DNA of 64,000 nucleotides from Niabella yanshanensis (GTDB taxonomy: Bacteria; Bacteroidota; Bacteroidia; Chitinophagales; Chitinophagaceae). The DNA lies in the NCBI RefSeq assembly GCF_034424215.1, contig NZ_CP139960.1, positions 1,612,001 through 1,676,000 on the forward strand, given 5' to 3'. Each line of letters opens with the position of its first letter. The stretch's first letter is position 1. The translations under genes and the position numbers were made by a program. A model generated the notes under the pieces. It searched no databases. It had not been told where the DNA came from and worked only from the letters and a program-made list of their open reading frames with translations. This document shows positions 44,740-53,004 of this stretch, piece by piece.

Positions 44740-45110
44740 AGTCATCCCGTCCGAAGTGCCCGCCCGTGCCGGTACGCCCGCCTGACGGGACGGGCAGGGA
44801 CGGGAAGGCGTCTCGGAAATAGCAGAGATTTCCCCGGGCGGATGCATGAGTTATAAATATCGCTGCAATGCAGCGCTACTCCTTTTTGATTATTGTACTA
44901 ATATATCGCAGCTATGCTGCTTTTATTATTGTGATCATTGCCTAGCAACGTCGTATGAATAGCTGCCATAATAATTCGTTAGTTATCTGAGCTGCGGAGC
45001 AGCGATATATTCTGTTTCAAACAAAGAGATTGATGCAATCGCCCTGGAGATTTCCCGACAGGCTCAAAAGGATCTACAAAAGGAACTATAGCATAGGCGA
45101 AAATTTGAAT
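44740..45110. repeat. Palindrome-rich intergenic region
   Basis: About 500 bp separate the aminotransferase and kdtA genes. A GC-rich palindrome GCCCGCCTGACGGGACGGGC (44776-44795) is nested between outer CCCGTCC/GGACGGG arms. A hairpin GGAAAT / ATTTCC follows near 44815-44833. Then three related palindromes lie at 44861-44875 (CGCTGCAATGCAGCG), 44908-44920 (GCAGCTATGCTGC) and 44991-45003 (GCTGCGGAGCAGC), each beside ATATCG. No gene is seen. Confidence 0.75.
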
Positions 45111-45119
45111 TGCACCCTT

Positions 45120-45127
45120 TACATTTG
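45120..45127 (+). promoter_or_regulatory. -7 box candidate of kdtA
   Basis: TACATTTG matches TAnnTTTG and lies 27 bases before the ATG at 45155, supporting that start over an in-frame TTG at 45110. Confidence 0.4.
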
Positions 45128-45154
45128 CGAAAAGGCAAACCAGTGGATGTTTTA

Positions 45155-46390
45155 ATGTATAATATTTCCGTAAGGCTGTATCAGTTGGCTATTTTGATCG
45201 CCTCCTTATTCAATAAAAAGGCGAAACTCTGGCTGGAGGGAAGGAAAGATATTTTCAACAGGTTGCAAAAGGCTGTTGGTAACGAAGAAAAAATAATCTG
45301 GATGCACTGCGCTTCCCTGGGCGAATTTGAGCAGGGAAGACCGGTTTTGGAGCAGTTAAGACTGCAATATCCGCAGCATCGGTTATTACTCACCTTCTTC
45401 TCTCCTTCCGGCTATGAAATAAGGAAAAACTATACCGGTGTTGACTGGGTATTTTACCTGCCGCTTGATACCAGGATCAATGCCGAGCAATTCATTAATA
45501 TTGTAAAACCCTCGCTATCCATCTTTGTTAAATACGAATACTGGTACCATTATCTCAACCAACTGCATCAAAAAAATATACCGGTACTACTTATTTCCGC
45601 GATTTTCAGGGCCAATGCACCTTTTTTCAAATGGTATGGTGGCGTACACCGCGCAATGGCTAATTATTTCAGCCAGTTATTTGTGCAAAACCAGGAGAGT
45701 TACGAAAGAATATCGGTTATTGTTCCCTCCGAAAAGATCACTCTAGCCGGGGATACCCGCTTCGATCGCGTGAAAACCATAGCTGACAGTTTTGAGCGGC
45801 TTCCTTTAATCGAACAGTTTATCACCGGTAAAAAAATACTGGTAGCAGGCAGCACCTGGCCCGAGGATGAGCAGATGCTAAAAAAGCTACTGGAAAAGCA
45901 GGACAATCTTTCGTTAATTATTGCGCCCCATGAAATTACCGACACCCATCTCCGGTTTTTAAGAGAAACTTTTAGCGGCGCAGCTTTCTACTCAGAACTC
46001 AAAAAAGTAAATAATGGTGCCTCTGCGGCCCGGGTGCTGATCGTTGACAATATAGGCATGCTCTCCAAACTGTACTATTACAGCATGGTGAGCTATATTG
46101 GCGGTGGCTTTAAGAAATCGGGAATTCATAACACGCTGGAGGCAGCGGTGTATGGTAAACCGGTATTATTTGGTCCTAATTACCAGAAATTTGCTGAAGC
46201 CATTGGCTTAATAAAAAGTAAAGGTGCATTCACGTATACAACTGACACTGAGTTAACACAGTTAACTCAATCCCTTCTTAACCATGAGGAACAATTAATG
46301 CAATATAGCCATAACGCAGGTGAATTTGTTGCAGCACATACAGGTGCAACCAATCTAATCCTGCGTTGGCTCAGGAAAACCGCCTTTTAA
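45155..46390 (+). CDS. kdtA: 3-deoxy-D-manno-octulosonic acid (Kdo) transferase
   Basis: 411 residues from the ATG at 45155. The N-terminus MYNISVRLYQLAILIASLFNKKAKLWLEGRK aligns with Kdo transferases, including the membrane-proximal helix; an upstream TTG is rejected. GT-B glycosyltransferase: IWMHCASLGEFEQGRPV with the catalytic glutamate, VKYEYWYHYL, GSTWPEDE and GGGFKKSGIHNTLEAAVYGKPVLFGPNY. It adds Kdo from CMP-Kdo to lipid A precursor at the inner membrane. The last 20 bases overlap the convergent gene at 46371. Confidence 0.92.
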   Translation: MYNISVRLYQLAILIASLFNKKAKLWLEGRKDIFNRLQKAVGNEEKIIWMHCASLGEFEQGRPVLEQLRLQYPQHRLLLTFFSPSGYEIRKNYTGVDWVFYLPLDTRINAEQFINIVKPSLSIFVKYEYWYHYLNQLHQKNIPVLLISAIFRANAPFFKWYGGVHRAMANYFSQLFVQNQESYERISVIVPSEKITLAGDTRFDRVKTIADSFERLPLIEQFITGKKILVAGSTWPEDEQMLKKLLEKQDNLSLIIAPHEITDTHLRFLRETFSGAAFYSELKKVNNGASAARVLIVDNIGMLSKLYYYSMVSYIGGGFKKSGIHNTLEAAVYGKPVLFGPNYQKFAEAIGLIKSKGAFTYTTDTELTQLTQSLLNHEEQLMQYSHNAGEFVAAHTGATNLILRWLRKTAF

Positions 46391-47102
46391 GCAGTTGCTC
46401 GAACTGGCTGGTTACGGGATGGCCGGGCATCCAGCCATTCTTGGTTTTCAATTCCCGCTCTATCCAGTATTCAGCTTCAGTAAGTGAGCTAAAATTATTG
46501 ATTGTTTTGATACTGCGCTCAAACATAACCTCATCTCCCCTGAAAAGCTCTCTTACAAACGCCAGCCGGTCCTGCGCTGTGATGGCCTTATTCAGGTCCT
46601 TAATCGCGTTTCTGCCAGCTTTTGGCGCAGAGACCTGTTTGGCAGCCTTAGTGGCGCCCGGCCTGTTTTGCCTGGATAAGGTAGGCGTATCATCGGCTAA
46701 CTCATTGCTATCGCTAAAGCTAAGTCTTGCCTGTCCGTGAGAAGTCTTCAACTGTTCCTGTAATTTTATCAACTCTTCATAGCTGGGTATTTCCGTAGCT
46801 GTTTCAGCTAAATTCTCTTCATCCTCACCACCTTCCACTACCAGTTGATAATATTCCTTTTCTTCATTTCCTGATTTTATCGGCTCTCTTTCATTTCCAG
46901 CATTCGAATTGCCAGGAATAGGTTTGGCATTAGGAACAATCACCGAAATACCGCTGGTTCCCAGTACATCTACCTCCCGCATGCTTCCGGCTATCTCGTT
47001 CTGCAACATTTGTACGGTACTCAACAACTGACTCAACGGTACTTTATGAGCAAATTGCATGTTTAGTTTTTCAATCAAGCTTCTGATTCTTTCCATTGTC
47101 AT
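46371..47102 (-). CDS. Conserved hypothetical protein
   Basis: 243 residues, soluble and acidic in the middle. An N-terminal helix (MERIRSLIEKLNMQFAHK, then VPLSQLLSTVQMLQNEI) and a C-terminal helical domain (IKDLNKAITAQDRLAFVREL, then FRGDEVMFERSIKTIN) are joined by a disordered linker rich in E, G, N and S. The C-terminal part resembles a domain seen in many Bacteroidota proteins of unknown function. It overlaps the kdtA 3' end by 20 bp in convergent orientation, so the two transcripts must interfere or terminate past each other. Confidence 0.7.
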   Translation of the reverse strand: MTMERIRSLIEKLNMQFAHKVPLSQLLSTVQMLQNEIAGSMREVDVLGTSGISVIVPNAKPIPGNSNAGNEREPIKSGNEEKEYYQLVVEGGEDEENLAETATEIPSYEELIKLQEQLKTSHGQARLSFSDSNELADDTPTLSRQNRPGATKAAKQVSAPKAGRNAIKDLNKAITAQDRLAFVRELFRGDEVMFERSIKTINNFSSLTEAEYWIERELKTKNGWMPGHPVTSQFEQLLKRRFS

Positions 47103-47401
47103 TTTTTAATTAGCACCAGCAGTAGTATATATAATATCAGAATCGTCCGGGAACATTACCTGAGATCGTCACACATTAAGCATCGGCCTATTACTCATCC
47201 CGCAAAAACAATACCTGTTAATTGGCTATTTCAATCCAAGGGTAAGTTTGACGCCAGCTTTGCTATGTCATGGACTTCCCATAAATCTAAAATAAATACA
47301 GCTAATCATCACGCAGACATGCTACTTTTGGGGAATTTTAAAGTAATACGCCAATGGACAACAAATATTGTGCAGGCCGGCAAAATGTATAAATATTAAC
47401 A
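47103..47401. other. Intergenic region upstream of tdk
   Basis: About 300 bp with no gene. It holds a -7 candidate TACTTTTG at 47323-47330, 71 bases before tdk. Nothing else was recognised. Confidence 0.4.
47323..47330 (+). promoter_or_regulatory. -7 box candidate of tdk
   Basis: TACTTTTG, the same octamer as before atpG, ccmC and the aminotransferase gene. No spaced TTG is seen. Confidence 0.35.
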
Positions 47402-47977
47402 ATGTTTATTGAACCCAATTTAAGCGGAGAGCGGCGTGGCTGGATCGAAGTGATCTGCGGCTCTATGTTTAGTGGCAAAACGGAGGAGTTAATTCGCCGC
47501 CTGAAGCGCGTGAAATTTGCCAACCTTAAAGTGGAAATCTTTAAACCAGCCATTGATACCAGGTATGATGAACTAAATATAGTTTCTCACGATACCAATG
47601 CGATTCATTCAACTCCGATAGATAATTCGCAAAAAATATTGCTGATGGCGCAGGATGCTGATGTGATAGGTATTGATGAAGCTCAATTTTTTGATGACGG
47701 CTTACCTGATGTTTGCGATAAGCTGGCTTACCACGGGATCAGGGTGATTGTAGCCGGCCTGGATATGGATTTTACCGGTAAACCATTTGGCCAAATGCCG
47801 TTTATAATGGCTAAAGCTGATTATGTAACGAAACTCCACGCCATTTGTGTAAAATGTGGCAATATTGCCAACTACTCGTATCGAAAGATCCCGGATGATG
47901 ACCAGGTAATGCTGGGTGCTATGGATGCTTACGAACCCCGCTGTCGCGTGTGCTATAACGAGAAAAAAGAACTTTGA
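47402..47977 (+). CDS. tdk: Thymidine kinase (type II)
   Basis: 191 residues. The P-loop is G20-SMFSGKT27, the catalytic glutamate is in IDEAQFF, the lasso region is [18 protein letters not shown], and two CxxC pairs (CVKC, CRVC) bind structural zinc. It phosphorylates thymidine in the salvage pathway. ccmB begins one base after its stop codon, so the two are probably cotranscribed although functionally unrelated. Confidence 0.95.
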   Translation: MFIEPNLSGERRGWIEVICGSMFSGKTEELIRRLKRVKFANLKVEIFKPAIDTRYDELNIVSHDTNAIHSTPIDNSQKILLMAQDADVIGIDEAQFFDDGLPDVCDKLAYHGIRVIVAGLDMDFTGKPFGQMPFIMAKADYVTKLHAICVKCGNIANYSYRKIPDDDQVMLGAMDAYEPRCRVCYNEKKEL

Positions 47978-47978
47978 T

Positions 47979-48626
47979 TTGAAATCGATTCTTACCTTAT
48001 TCAAAAAAGAATTAGTACTGGAAGTGCGTCAGCAATATAGCTTCTACGGCATATTACTGTATATGGGCGCTACTATTTTTGTATTGTTTTTGGCAATACA
48101 GGAACCCGAAAAAGAGATCTGGAATGGCTTGTTCTGGGTAATACAACTATTTATTTGTATTAATGCAGTAGCCAAAAGCTTTATGCAGGAAAGCCGGGCG
48201 CGTATGCTTTATTTTTATACAATATCTTCGCCAGCCCATTTTATGGTGGCCAAATTGCTGTTTAACAGCCTGCTGATGTTACTGATGACCCTTACCAGCC
48301 TCGTGCTGTTCTTCGCCTTCATCGGTAATCCGGTTCAAAAAATGCTTCCCTTTACCGGTTTGAGTTTACTGGGTGGATTCAGCCTGAGCATGGTATTTAC
48401 GTTTTTGGCAGCCATTGCCGCCAAGGCCAGGCAAAATGCCGCAATAATGGCCGTTTTAGGCTTTCCGCTCATTGTGCCGCAATTGATGCTCCTGATGAAA
48501 TTATCTGCTGCTGCCTTCACTACGCAACAGGGTTTTGAATGGAGCGATGTGCTGCTGCTGGTTGCCCTGGACTTCCTGGTAGGACTTCTGTCTGTTATTC
48601 TATTTCCTTTTTTATGGAGGGACTGA
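47979..48626 (+). CDS. ccmB: Heme exporter protein B
   Basis: 215 residues from a TTG at 47979, one base after the tdk stop. The open frame extends upstream into tdk in another phase, but the conserved N-terminus begins about SILTLFKKELVLEVRQQYSF. Six predicted membrane helices. It is the permease half of the CcmAB ABC transporter needed to release holo-CcmE from CcmC. The ATPase CcmA is not in this window. The start codon is a best guess. Confidence 0.87.
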   Translation: MKSILTLFKKELVLEVRQQYSFYGILLYMGATIFVLFLAIQEPEKEIWNGLFWVIQLFICINAVAKSFMQESRARMLYFYTISSPAHFMVAKLLFNSLLMLLMTLTSLVLFFAFIGNPVQKMLPFTGLSLLGGFSLSMVFTFLAAIAAKARQNAAIMAVLGFPLIVPQLMLLMKLSAAAFTTQQGFEWSDVLLLVALDFLVGLLSVILFPFLWRD

Positions 48627-48687
48627 TGTTTTGCAGATCAGGTATATCCTATTTGAGATTATCCATAAACATTATCAACTTTCCACT

Positions 48688-48695
48688 TACTTTTG
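48688..48695 (+). promoter_or_regulatory. -7 box candidate of ccmC
   Basis: TACTTTTG 29 bases before the ATG at 48725, in the 98-bp ccmB-ccmC gap. It suggests an internal promoter for ccmCD. Confidence 0.35.
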
Positions 48696-48724
48696 TGTTG
48701 ATCAGTTAAAATTTGGTTTTTAGT

Positions 48725-49417
48725 ATGAGGAAAGCATGGTGGAAGATTCTCTGTGTGCTATTACTGGTATACGCGGTGGTAGGTGGCTTATTGATAAATA
48801 TACCTAACCTGCCGGTGCTGGGAGAAACCATCCGCAACGTTTTCTATCATGTGGGCATGTGGGCAGCCATGTTTGTATTATTTACCTGCTCGCTGGTGCA
48901 TTCTATTCGATATTTAAGCAAGAACAATTTAAAGAATGATATCGCTGCCAATCAATACGCTTCTGTAGGCATCGTATTCGGGCTGTTAGGTTACGCTACC
49001 GGCGCTGTTTGGGCCAGTTATACATGGGCCGATCCTAACAACCCGGCTTTTGACTCTTTTAGCGCAGTTGCCCGCGAGCCTAAGTTAATCGGTACAGCCG
49101 TAGCATTGCTGATCTATTTCGCCTATTTTATTTTAAGAAGCTCGATCCAGGATATAGATCAAAAGGCACGGATCAGTGCGGTATACAATATTTTTGCTTT
49201 CGCGATGCTGTTTCCTACCATTATGGTAGTGCCCAGGTTGTTACCCAGCCTGCACCCCGGACAGGAAGGAAACCCTGCGTTGAACTTTAAAGATTCAAGT
49301 CCGGCTATGCGTATGATCCAGTACCCGGCATTTATCGGTTGGTCTTTATTAGGGGTATGGATTGCAACGCTTAAAATAAGATTCAACTACGTAAAAGAAA
49401 AAAATTTTATTAAATAA
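48725..49417 (+). CDS. ccmC: Cytochrome c biogenesis protein CcmC (heme exporter C)
   Basis: 230 residues from the ATG at 48725; an in-frame TTG four codons earlier is less likely. Six predicted membrane helices. The tryptophan-rich heme motif is GAVWASYTWADPN, with flanking histidines in NVFYHVGMWAAMF and LLPSLHPGQ. CcmC loads heme onto CcmE at the periplasmic face. The W-rich motif reads TWADP in place of the more usual WxWDxR, a variation to note. ccmD starts two bases after its stop codon. Confidence 0.85.
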   Translation: MRKAWWKILCVLLLVYAVVGGLLINIPNLPVLGETIRNVFYHVGMWAAMFVLFTCSLVHSIRYLSKNNLKNDIAANQYASVGIVFGLLGYATGAVWASYTWADPNNPAFDSFSAVAREPKLIGTAVALLIYFAYFILRSSIQDIDQKARISAVYNIFAFAMLFPTIMVVPRLLPSLHPGQEGNPALNFKDSSPAMRMIQYPAFIGWSLLGVWIATLKIRFNYVKEKNFIK

Positions 49418-49419
49418 AG

Positions 49420-49623
49420 ATGGCGATGAAGTTTTTGATGTTTGTTTTGTTCCTGCTTCCTTTGCTGGCTAATGCGCAGGCCAAAGAAAACCTGATGTAT
49501 AGCAGCGGGAGGATCTATGTAGTAATTGCCGTTATACTGATCATCCTTATCGGTTTGATTCTTTATTTAATAAGAATAGAAAAAAAGGTAAAAAAGCTGG
49601 AAGAAGGTAATACTAACGTATAG
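49420..49623 (+). CDS. ccmD: CcmD-family small membrane protein
   Basis: 67 residues. An N-terminal hydrophobic segment, probably a signal peptide (FLMFVLFLLPLLANAQ), is followed by SGRIYVVIAVILIILIGLILYLIRIEKKVKKLEE, a single membrane helix with a basic cytoplasmic end as in CcmD. CcmD helps release holo-CcmE from the CcmABC complex. A second ATG at codon 3 is an equally good start. Position right after ccmC supports the name. Confidence 0.8.
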   Translation: MAMKFLMFVLFLLPLLANAQAKENLMYSSGRIYVVIAVILIILIGLILYLIRIEKKVKKLEEGNTNV

Positions 49624-49835
49624 CCTATTTCCTGCTTTATTTTTTATTTGCTTTGCCGTGTGTCATGGGGACCGTTGATTGCCGGGACCGATGAATGAAT
49701 TTTCCTGTGCCTGCCAGATTATCCGGAAACGCCGATAAAATACGTTTTACTACCGGTCAACAAAATAAGTGTTTTATTAACCTTATCAATAACGATTAAT
49801 TTCTATTTTGCCAAAACATTGAAAATCCTATATCT

Positions 49836-51254
49836 ATGCATAACGATGACAACAGCTTTTTTGATGCCGTAAAAAAAAGTTTTAGCAAAGCGGCAGAATT
49901 CACCAAATGGGACAAAGGTTTATTGGAGCAGATCAGCGCCTGTAATGCAGTTTACCGCATGCGCTTTCCTGTAAAGAAGGAAGATGGCAGCATTGAGGTA
50001 ATTGAGGCCTACCGGGTACAACATTCTCATCACAAAACCCCTTGTAAGGGTGGTATTCGCTTTTCTATGGCGGTTACACAGGATGAGGTAATGGCACTTG
50101 CGGCTTTAATGACTTATAAATGCGCTATCGTAAATGTACCTTTTGGCGGTGGAAAAGGTGGTATTAAGATTGACCCTAAAAAGTATACCCCTTACGAACT
50201 GGAAAAAATAACCCGCCGATACACATCGGAGTTAATTAAAAAGAATTTTATCGGTCCGGCGGTTGATGTGCCTGCTCCCGATTACGGAACCGGCGAAAGG
50301 GAAATGGCCTGGATCGTTGATACTTATGCAGCCATGCACCCGCACGAAATTGATGCCGCAGGTTGTGTTACCGGCAAACCCGTTTCGCAGGGTGGTGTAA
50401 GAGGCAGAAAGGAAGCCACCGGCCTCGGGGTTTTCTACGGCCTGAAAGAAGTATGTTCTATGGAAGAAGAAATGCTGAAGCGGGGCTTAACTCCCGGTGT
50501 GGAAGGCAAACGAATTGTAGTACAGGGATTGGGTAACGTAGGCTATCATTCAGCTAAGTTCTTTAGTGAAGCCGGCGCTATCATTGTAGGTATTGCAGAA
50601 TTTGAAGGTTCTATATCCAAACCCGACGGCATTGATGTGGAAGCGTTACTGGAACATAGAAAAAGAACAGGATCCATCATGGACTTTCCCGGCGCTATTA
50701 ACCTGGAAAATAACGGTGCGGCCCTGGAACTGGATTGTGACATCCTGATCCCTGCTGCGTTAGAGCAGGTAATTACCAAAGAAAATGCACCGAGAGTGAA
50801 AGCAAAGATCATTGGTGAAGCCGCCAACGGACCTTTAACTCCTGATGCGGACGAGATCCTCTTAGCAAAAGGAGCATTAGTGGTACCGGATATGTATCTG
50901 AATGCCGGTGGTGTAACCGTTTCCTATTTCGAATGGTTGAAAAACCTGAGCCATGTTCGTTATGGCCGGATGGAGAAAAGATTTAATGAAACCATGAACG
51001 AAAGAATTTTACAGGAGATAGAAGAACTGACAGGTAAAAAGGTGGATGATAAAAACCGATCGCTGATCAAGCATGGTGCCGATGAAATTGACCTGGTGCA
51101 TAGTGGCCTGGAAGAAACCATGATCACTGCTACACGAGAGATTATGGCCGAATGGAAGAGTAATGAAAATATTCCGGATATGCGTACCGCAGCTTATGTA
51201 GTAGCTATTAATAAAGTAGCAACCACTTATGCGGAGCTGGGTATATTTCCATAA
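49836..51254 (+). CDS. gdhA: Glu/Leu/Phe/Val dehydrogenase, probable glutamate dehydrogenase
   Basis: 472 residues. The substrate domain has [20 protein letters not shown], then [15 protein letters not shown] with the catalytic lysine, and [19 protein letters not shown]. The NAD(P) domain has [16 protein letters not shown]. It interconverts glutamate and 2-oxoglutarate. The length (about 50 more than the typical hexameric NAD enzyme) reflects an insert around the end of the second domain ([21 protein letters not shown]). Transcribed alone and ended by a strong terminator. Confidence 0.9.
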   Translation: MHNDDNSFFDAVKKSFSKAAEFTKWDKGLLEQISACNAVYRMRFPVKKEDGSIEVIEAYRVQHSHHKTPCKGGIRFSMAVTQDEVMALAALMTYKCAIVNVPFGGGKGGIKIDPKKYTPYELEKITRRYTSELIKKNFIGPAVDVPAPDYGTGEREMAWIVDTYAAMHPHEIDAAGCVTGKPVSQGGVRGRKEATGLGVFYGLKEVCSMEEEMLKRGLTPGVEGKRIVVQGLGNVGYHSAKFFSEAGAIIVGIAEFEGSISKPDGIDVEALLEHRKRTGSIMDFPGAINLENNGAALELDCDILIPAALEQVITKENAPRVKAKIIGEAANGPLTPDADEILLAKGALVVPDMYLNAGGVTVSYFEWLKNLSHVRYGRMEKRFNETMNERILQEIEELTGKKVDDKNRSLIKHGADEIDLVHSGLEETMITATREIMAEWKSNENIPDMRTAAYVVAINKVATTYAELGIFP

Positions 51255-51281
51255 TCACAGCCAAGTATTTAATAGGGTCCA

Positions 51282-51312
51282 AAAAATGCCGCCTTTTACA
51301 GGCGGCATTTTT
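51282..51312. terminator. Bidirectional terminator between gdhA and susD
   Basis: AAAAATGCCGCC / GGCGGCATTTTT is a perfect 12-bp stem with a seven-base loop, with T tracts in both directions, between convergent genes. Confidence 0.9.
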
Positions 51313-51349
51313 GTACATGTTGGCTCAGGATTGTCAAAGGTATCACCTT

Positions 51350-52981
51350 TTAATTCCATCCCGGGTTTTGGGTTTTCAACGCGGGATTCGCCTGCATTTC
51401 GTTTAAAGGGATGGGCCATAACAAAGCATGCTCGGGTATTGCACCGGTTTTTGCTGTACCCTCGGGTTTATTCTGAATAGTTGCAGAAGCAAGTGGCACC
51501 CATTTTAATCTACCCGATTGCGCCCCATTAGCTTCCGGATAGAGACGGGTTCTTCGTATATCATCCCAAATTTTGAACTCCAACGGGAACTCATGAAACC
51601 GTTCTGTCAGTATGGATTGTATGAGCGCGTCTCCGCTGGCCGTTTCATTGGACAGGCCGGCACGTCTGCGTACCTGGTTCAGGTATCCCCTTGCATCTCC
51701 TTCTCTTCCCGTCCTTGCCAATCCTTCAGCTGCAATCAGTAGTATTTCCGCAAAGCGAATCATCGGTATGTTGTAATCGCCGTCCCGGCCATTTCTTAAT
51801 GATGACTCATCAAACCACAACCAGTTACCTACATTATTAAGGGTATGCGCAACACCCGTGGCATCAGTATAGTTACGAAAAAAGAATTGTTTTTCCATAC
51901 GACGAATATCGGAAGGCGCATAGCTATCAAGTAATACATTGGCAGGTAAATAGGCATTATACATCACATCTCCAGCAGGGCGGAACACATTATTATTGGC
52001 CGCATCTTTCCACTGGAATGCTTCGGCACCAATGGAGCGTGCCGGATAGGAATTCCCAACGTTATAGCTGGTCATGTTATACTCTTTAGCATAAATGATT
52101 TCATTTGACGACTTCGTTGTCTTTATAACATTAAACGCCGAGTTGTTTCCATTTGTGGTTCCTGCAGCATCAATCAACGCGTGTTGACCACCACTAATTA
52201 CCTTTTGAGCCATATCAGCAGCTTTTGTATAATATTCAGTACCCCCATTGAGCGGGGCACCTGCCCATTGCAAATACACCTGGGCCAGCAAAGACTGGGC
52301 AAGCGGTTTGGTAACATACGCTCCATTGGCATAGAACGCTTTGTTGGGCAGGGCATCTCCTTCGGCGATGCTGAGCAAATCCTGTTCAATAAATCTGTAA
52401 ATGTCTGCAGCAGGTGTACGCTCTTTATAAATACCTTCTGTAGAGGTAAAAGGCGCGTCTATCAGCGGTACGTCTCCAAAATCCTTTACGAGAGCAAAAT
52501 AGGCCAGCGCCCTGAAGAATTTACCCTGGGCGACATAGTTGTTTATTTTGGCCGCGTCCAATATTCCCTCCATAGTAGGAATATTAGTAATAACGAAATT
52601 AGCTCTTGAAATCCCGATATAATATTCAGCCCATATCTTTTGGGCGGTTGGATTAAACGACTCTATGTTGTAAGTGCTATTTTCGGATGCATTGGTGAAT
52701 GTTCTGTCTTTACGTTTATCAACAAACAAGCCAGACATAATGCCGCCCCACATGGTAGCTTTGGGCGTCCAGCCACCGTCCACATCTATATTGTTCAGGT
52801 AGGGTACGCCACCGAAGTAGAGTCCGTTTACCGCAGACTCAGCATCAGCGGGTGTTTTCCAGAACTGACTGCTGATTTTAGTATCCAGCGGGTCTTCCTC
52901 CAGAAATTTAGTGCAGGAGCTCAACAATGTCGAACTGGTAATAATGCAAAATGCAGCTATATATATTTTAGATCTTTTCAT
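51350..52981 (-). CDS. susD: SusD/RagB-family nutrient-binding outer-membrane lipoprotein
   Basis: 543 residues from the ATG at 52981; an ATG two codons earlier is possible. The lipobox TLLSSC gives lipidated C23. The body is the TPR-rich SusD fold with FLEEDPLDTKISSQFWKTPADAESAVNGLY, GRDGDYNIPMIRFAEILLIAAEGLARTG and the C-terminal HALLWPIPLNEMQANPALKTQNPGW. It lies on the cell surface as the lid of the SusC channel. It follows the SusC gene by 23 bases. Confidence 0.93.
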   Translation of the reverse strand: MKRSKIYIAAFCIITSSTLLSSCTKFLEEDPLDTKISSQFWKTPADAESAVNGLYFGGVPYLNNIDVDGGWTPKATMWGGIMSGLFVDKRKDRTFTNASENSTYNIESFNPTAQKIWAEYYIGISRANFVITNIPTMEGILDAAKINNYVAQGKFFRALAYFALVKDFGDVPLIDAPFTSTEGIYKERTPAADIYRFIEQDLLSIAEGDALPNKAFYANGAYVTKPLAQSLLAQVYLQWAGAPLNGGTEYYTKAADMAQKVISGGQHALIDAAGTTNGNNSAFNVIKTTKSSNEIIYAKEYNMTSYNVGNSYPARSIGAEAFQWKDAANNNVFRPAGDVMYNAYLPANVLLDSYAPSDIRRMEKQFFFRNYTDATGVAHTLNNVGNWLWFDESSLRNGRDGDYNIPMIRFAEILLIAAEGLARTGREGDARGYLNQVRRRAGLSNETASGDALIQSILTERFHEFPLEFKIWDDIRRTRLYPEANGAQSGRLKWVPLASATIQNKPEGTAKTGAIPEHALLWPIPLNEMQANPALKTQNPGWN

Positions 52982-53004
52982 GAGCATAATAATTTAATTC
53001 ACGG

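Noticed and set aside
46371-46390. Overlap of kdtA and the convergent hypothetical gene as a sign that one is false
   Set aside because: Both frames show protein-like sequence to their ends, and a 20-bp convergent 3' overlap is common in compact genomes.
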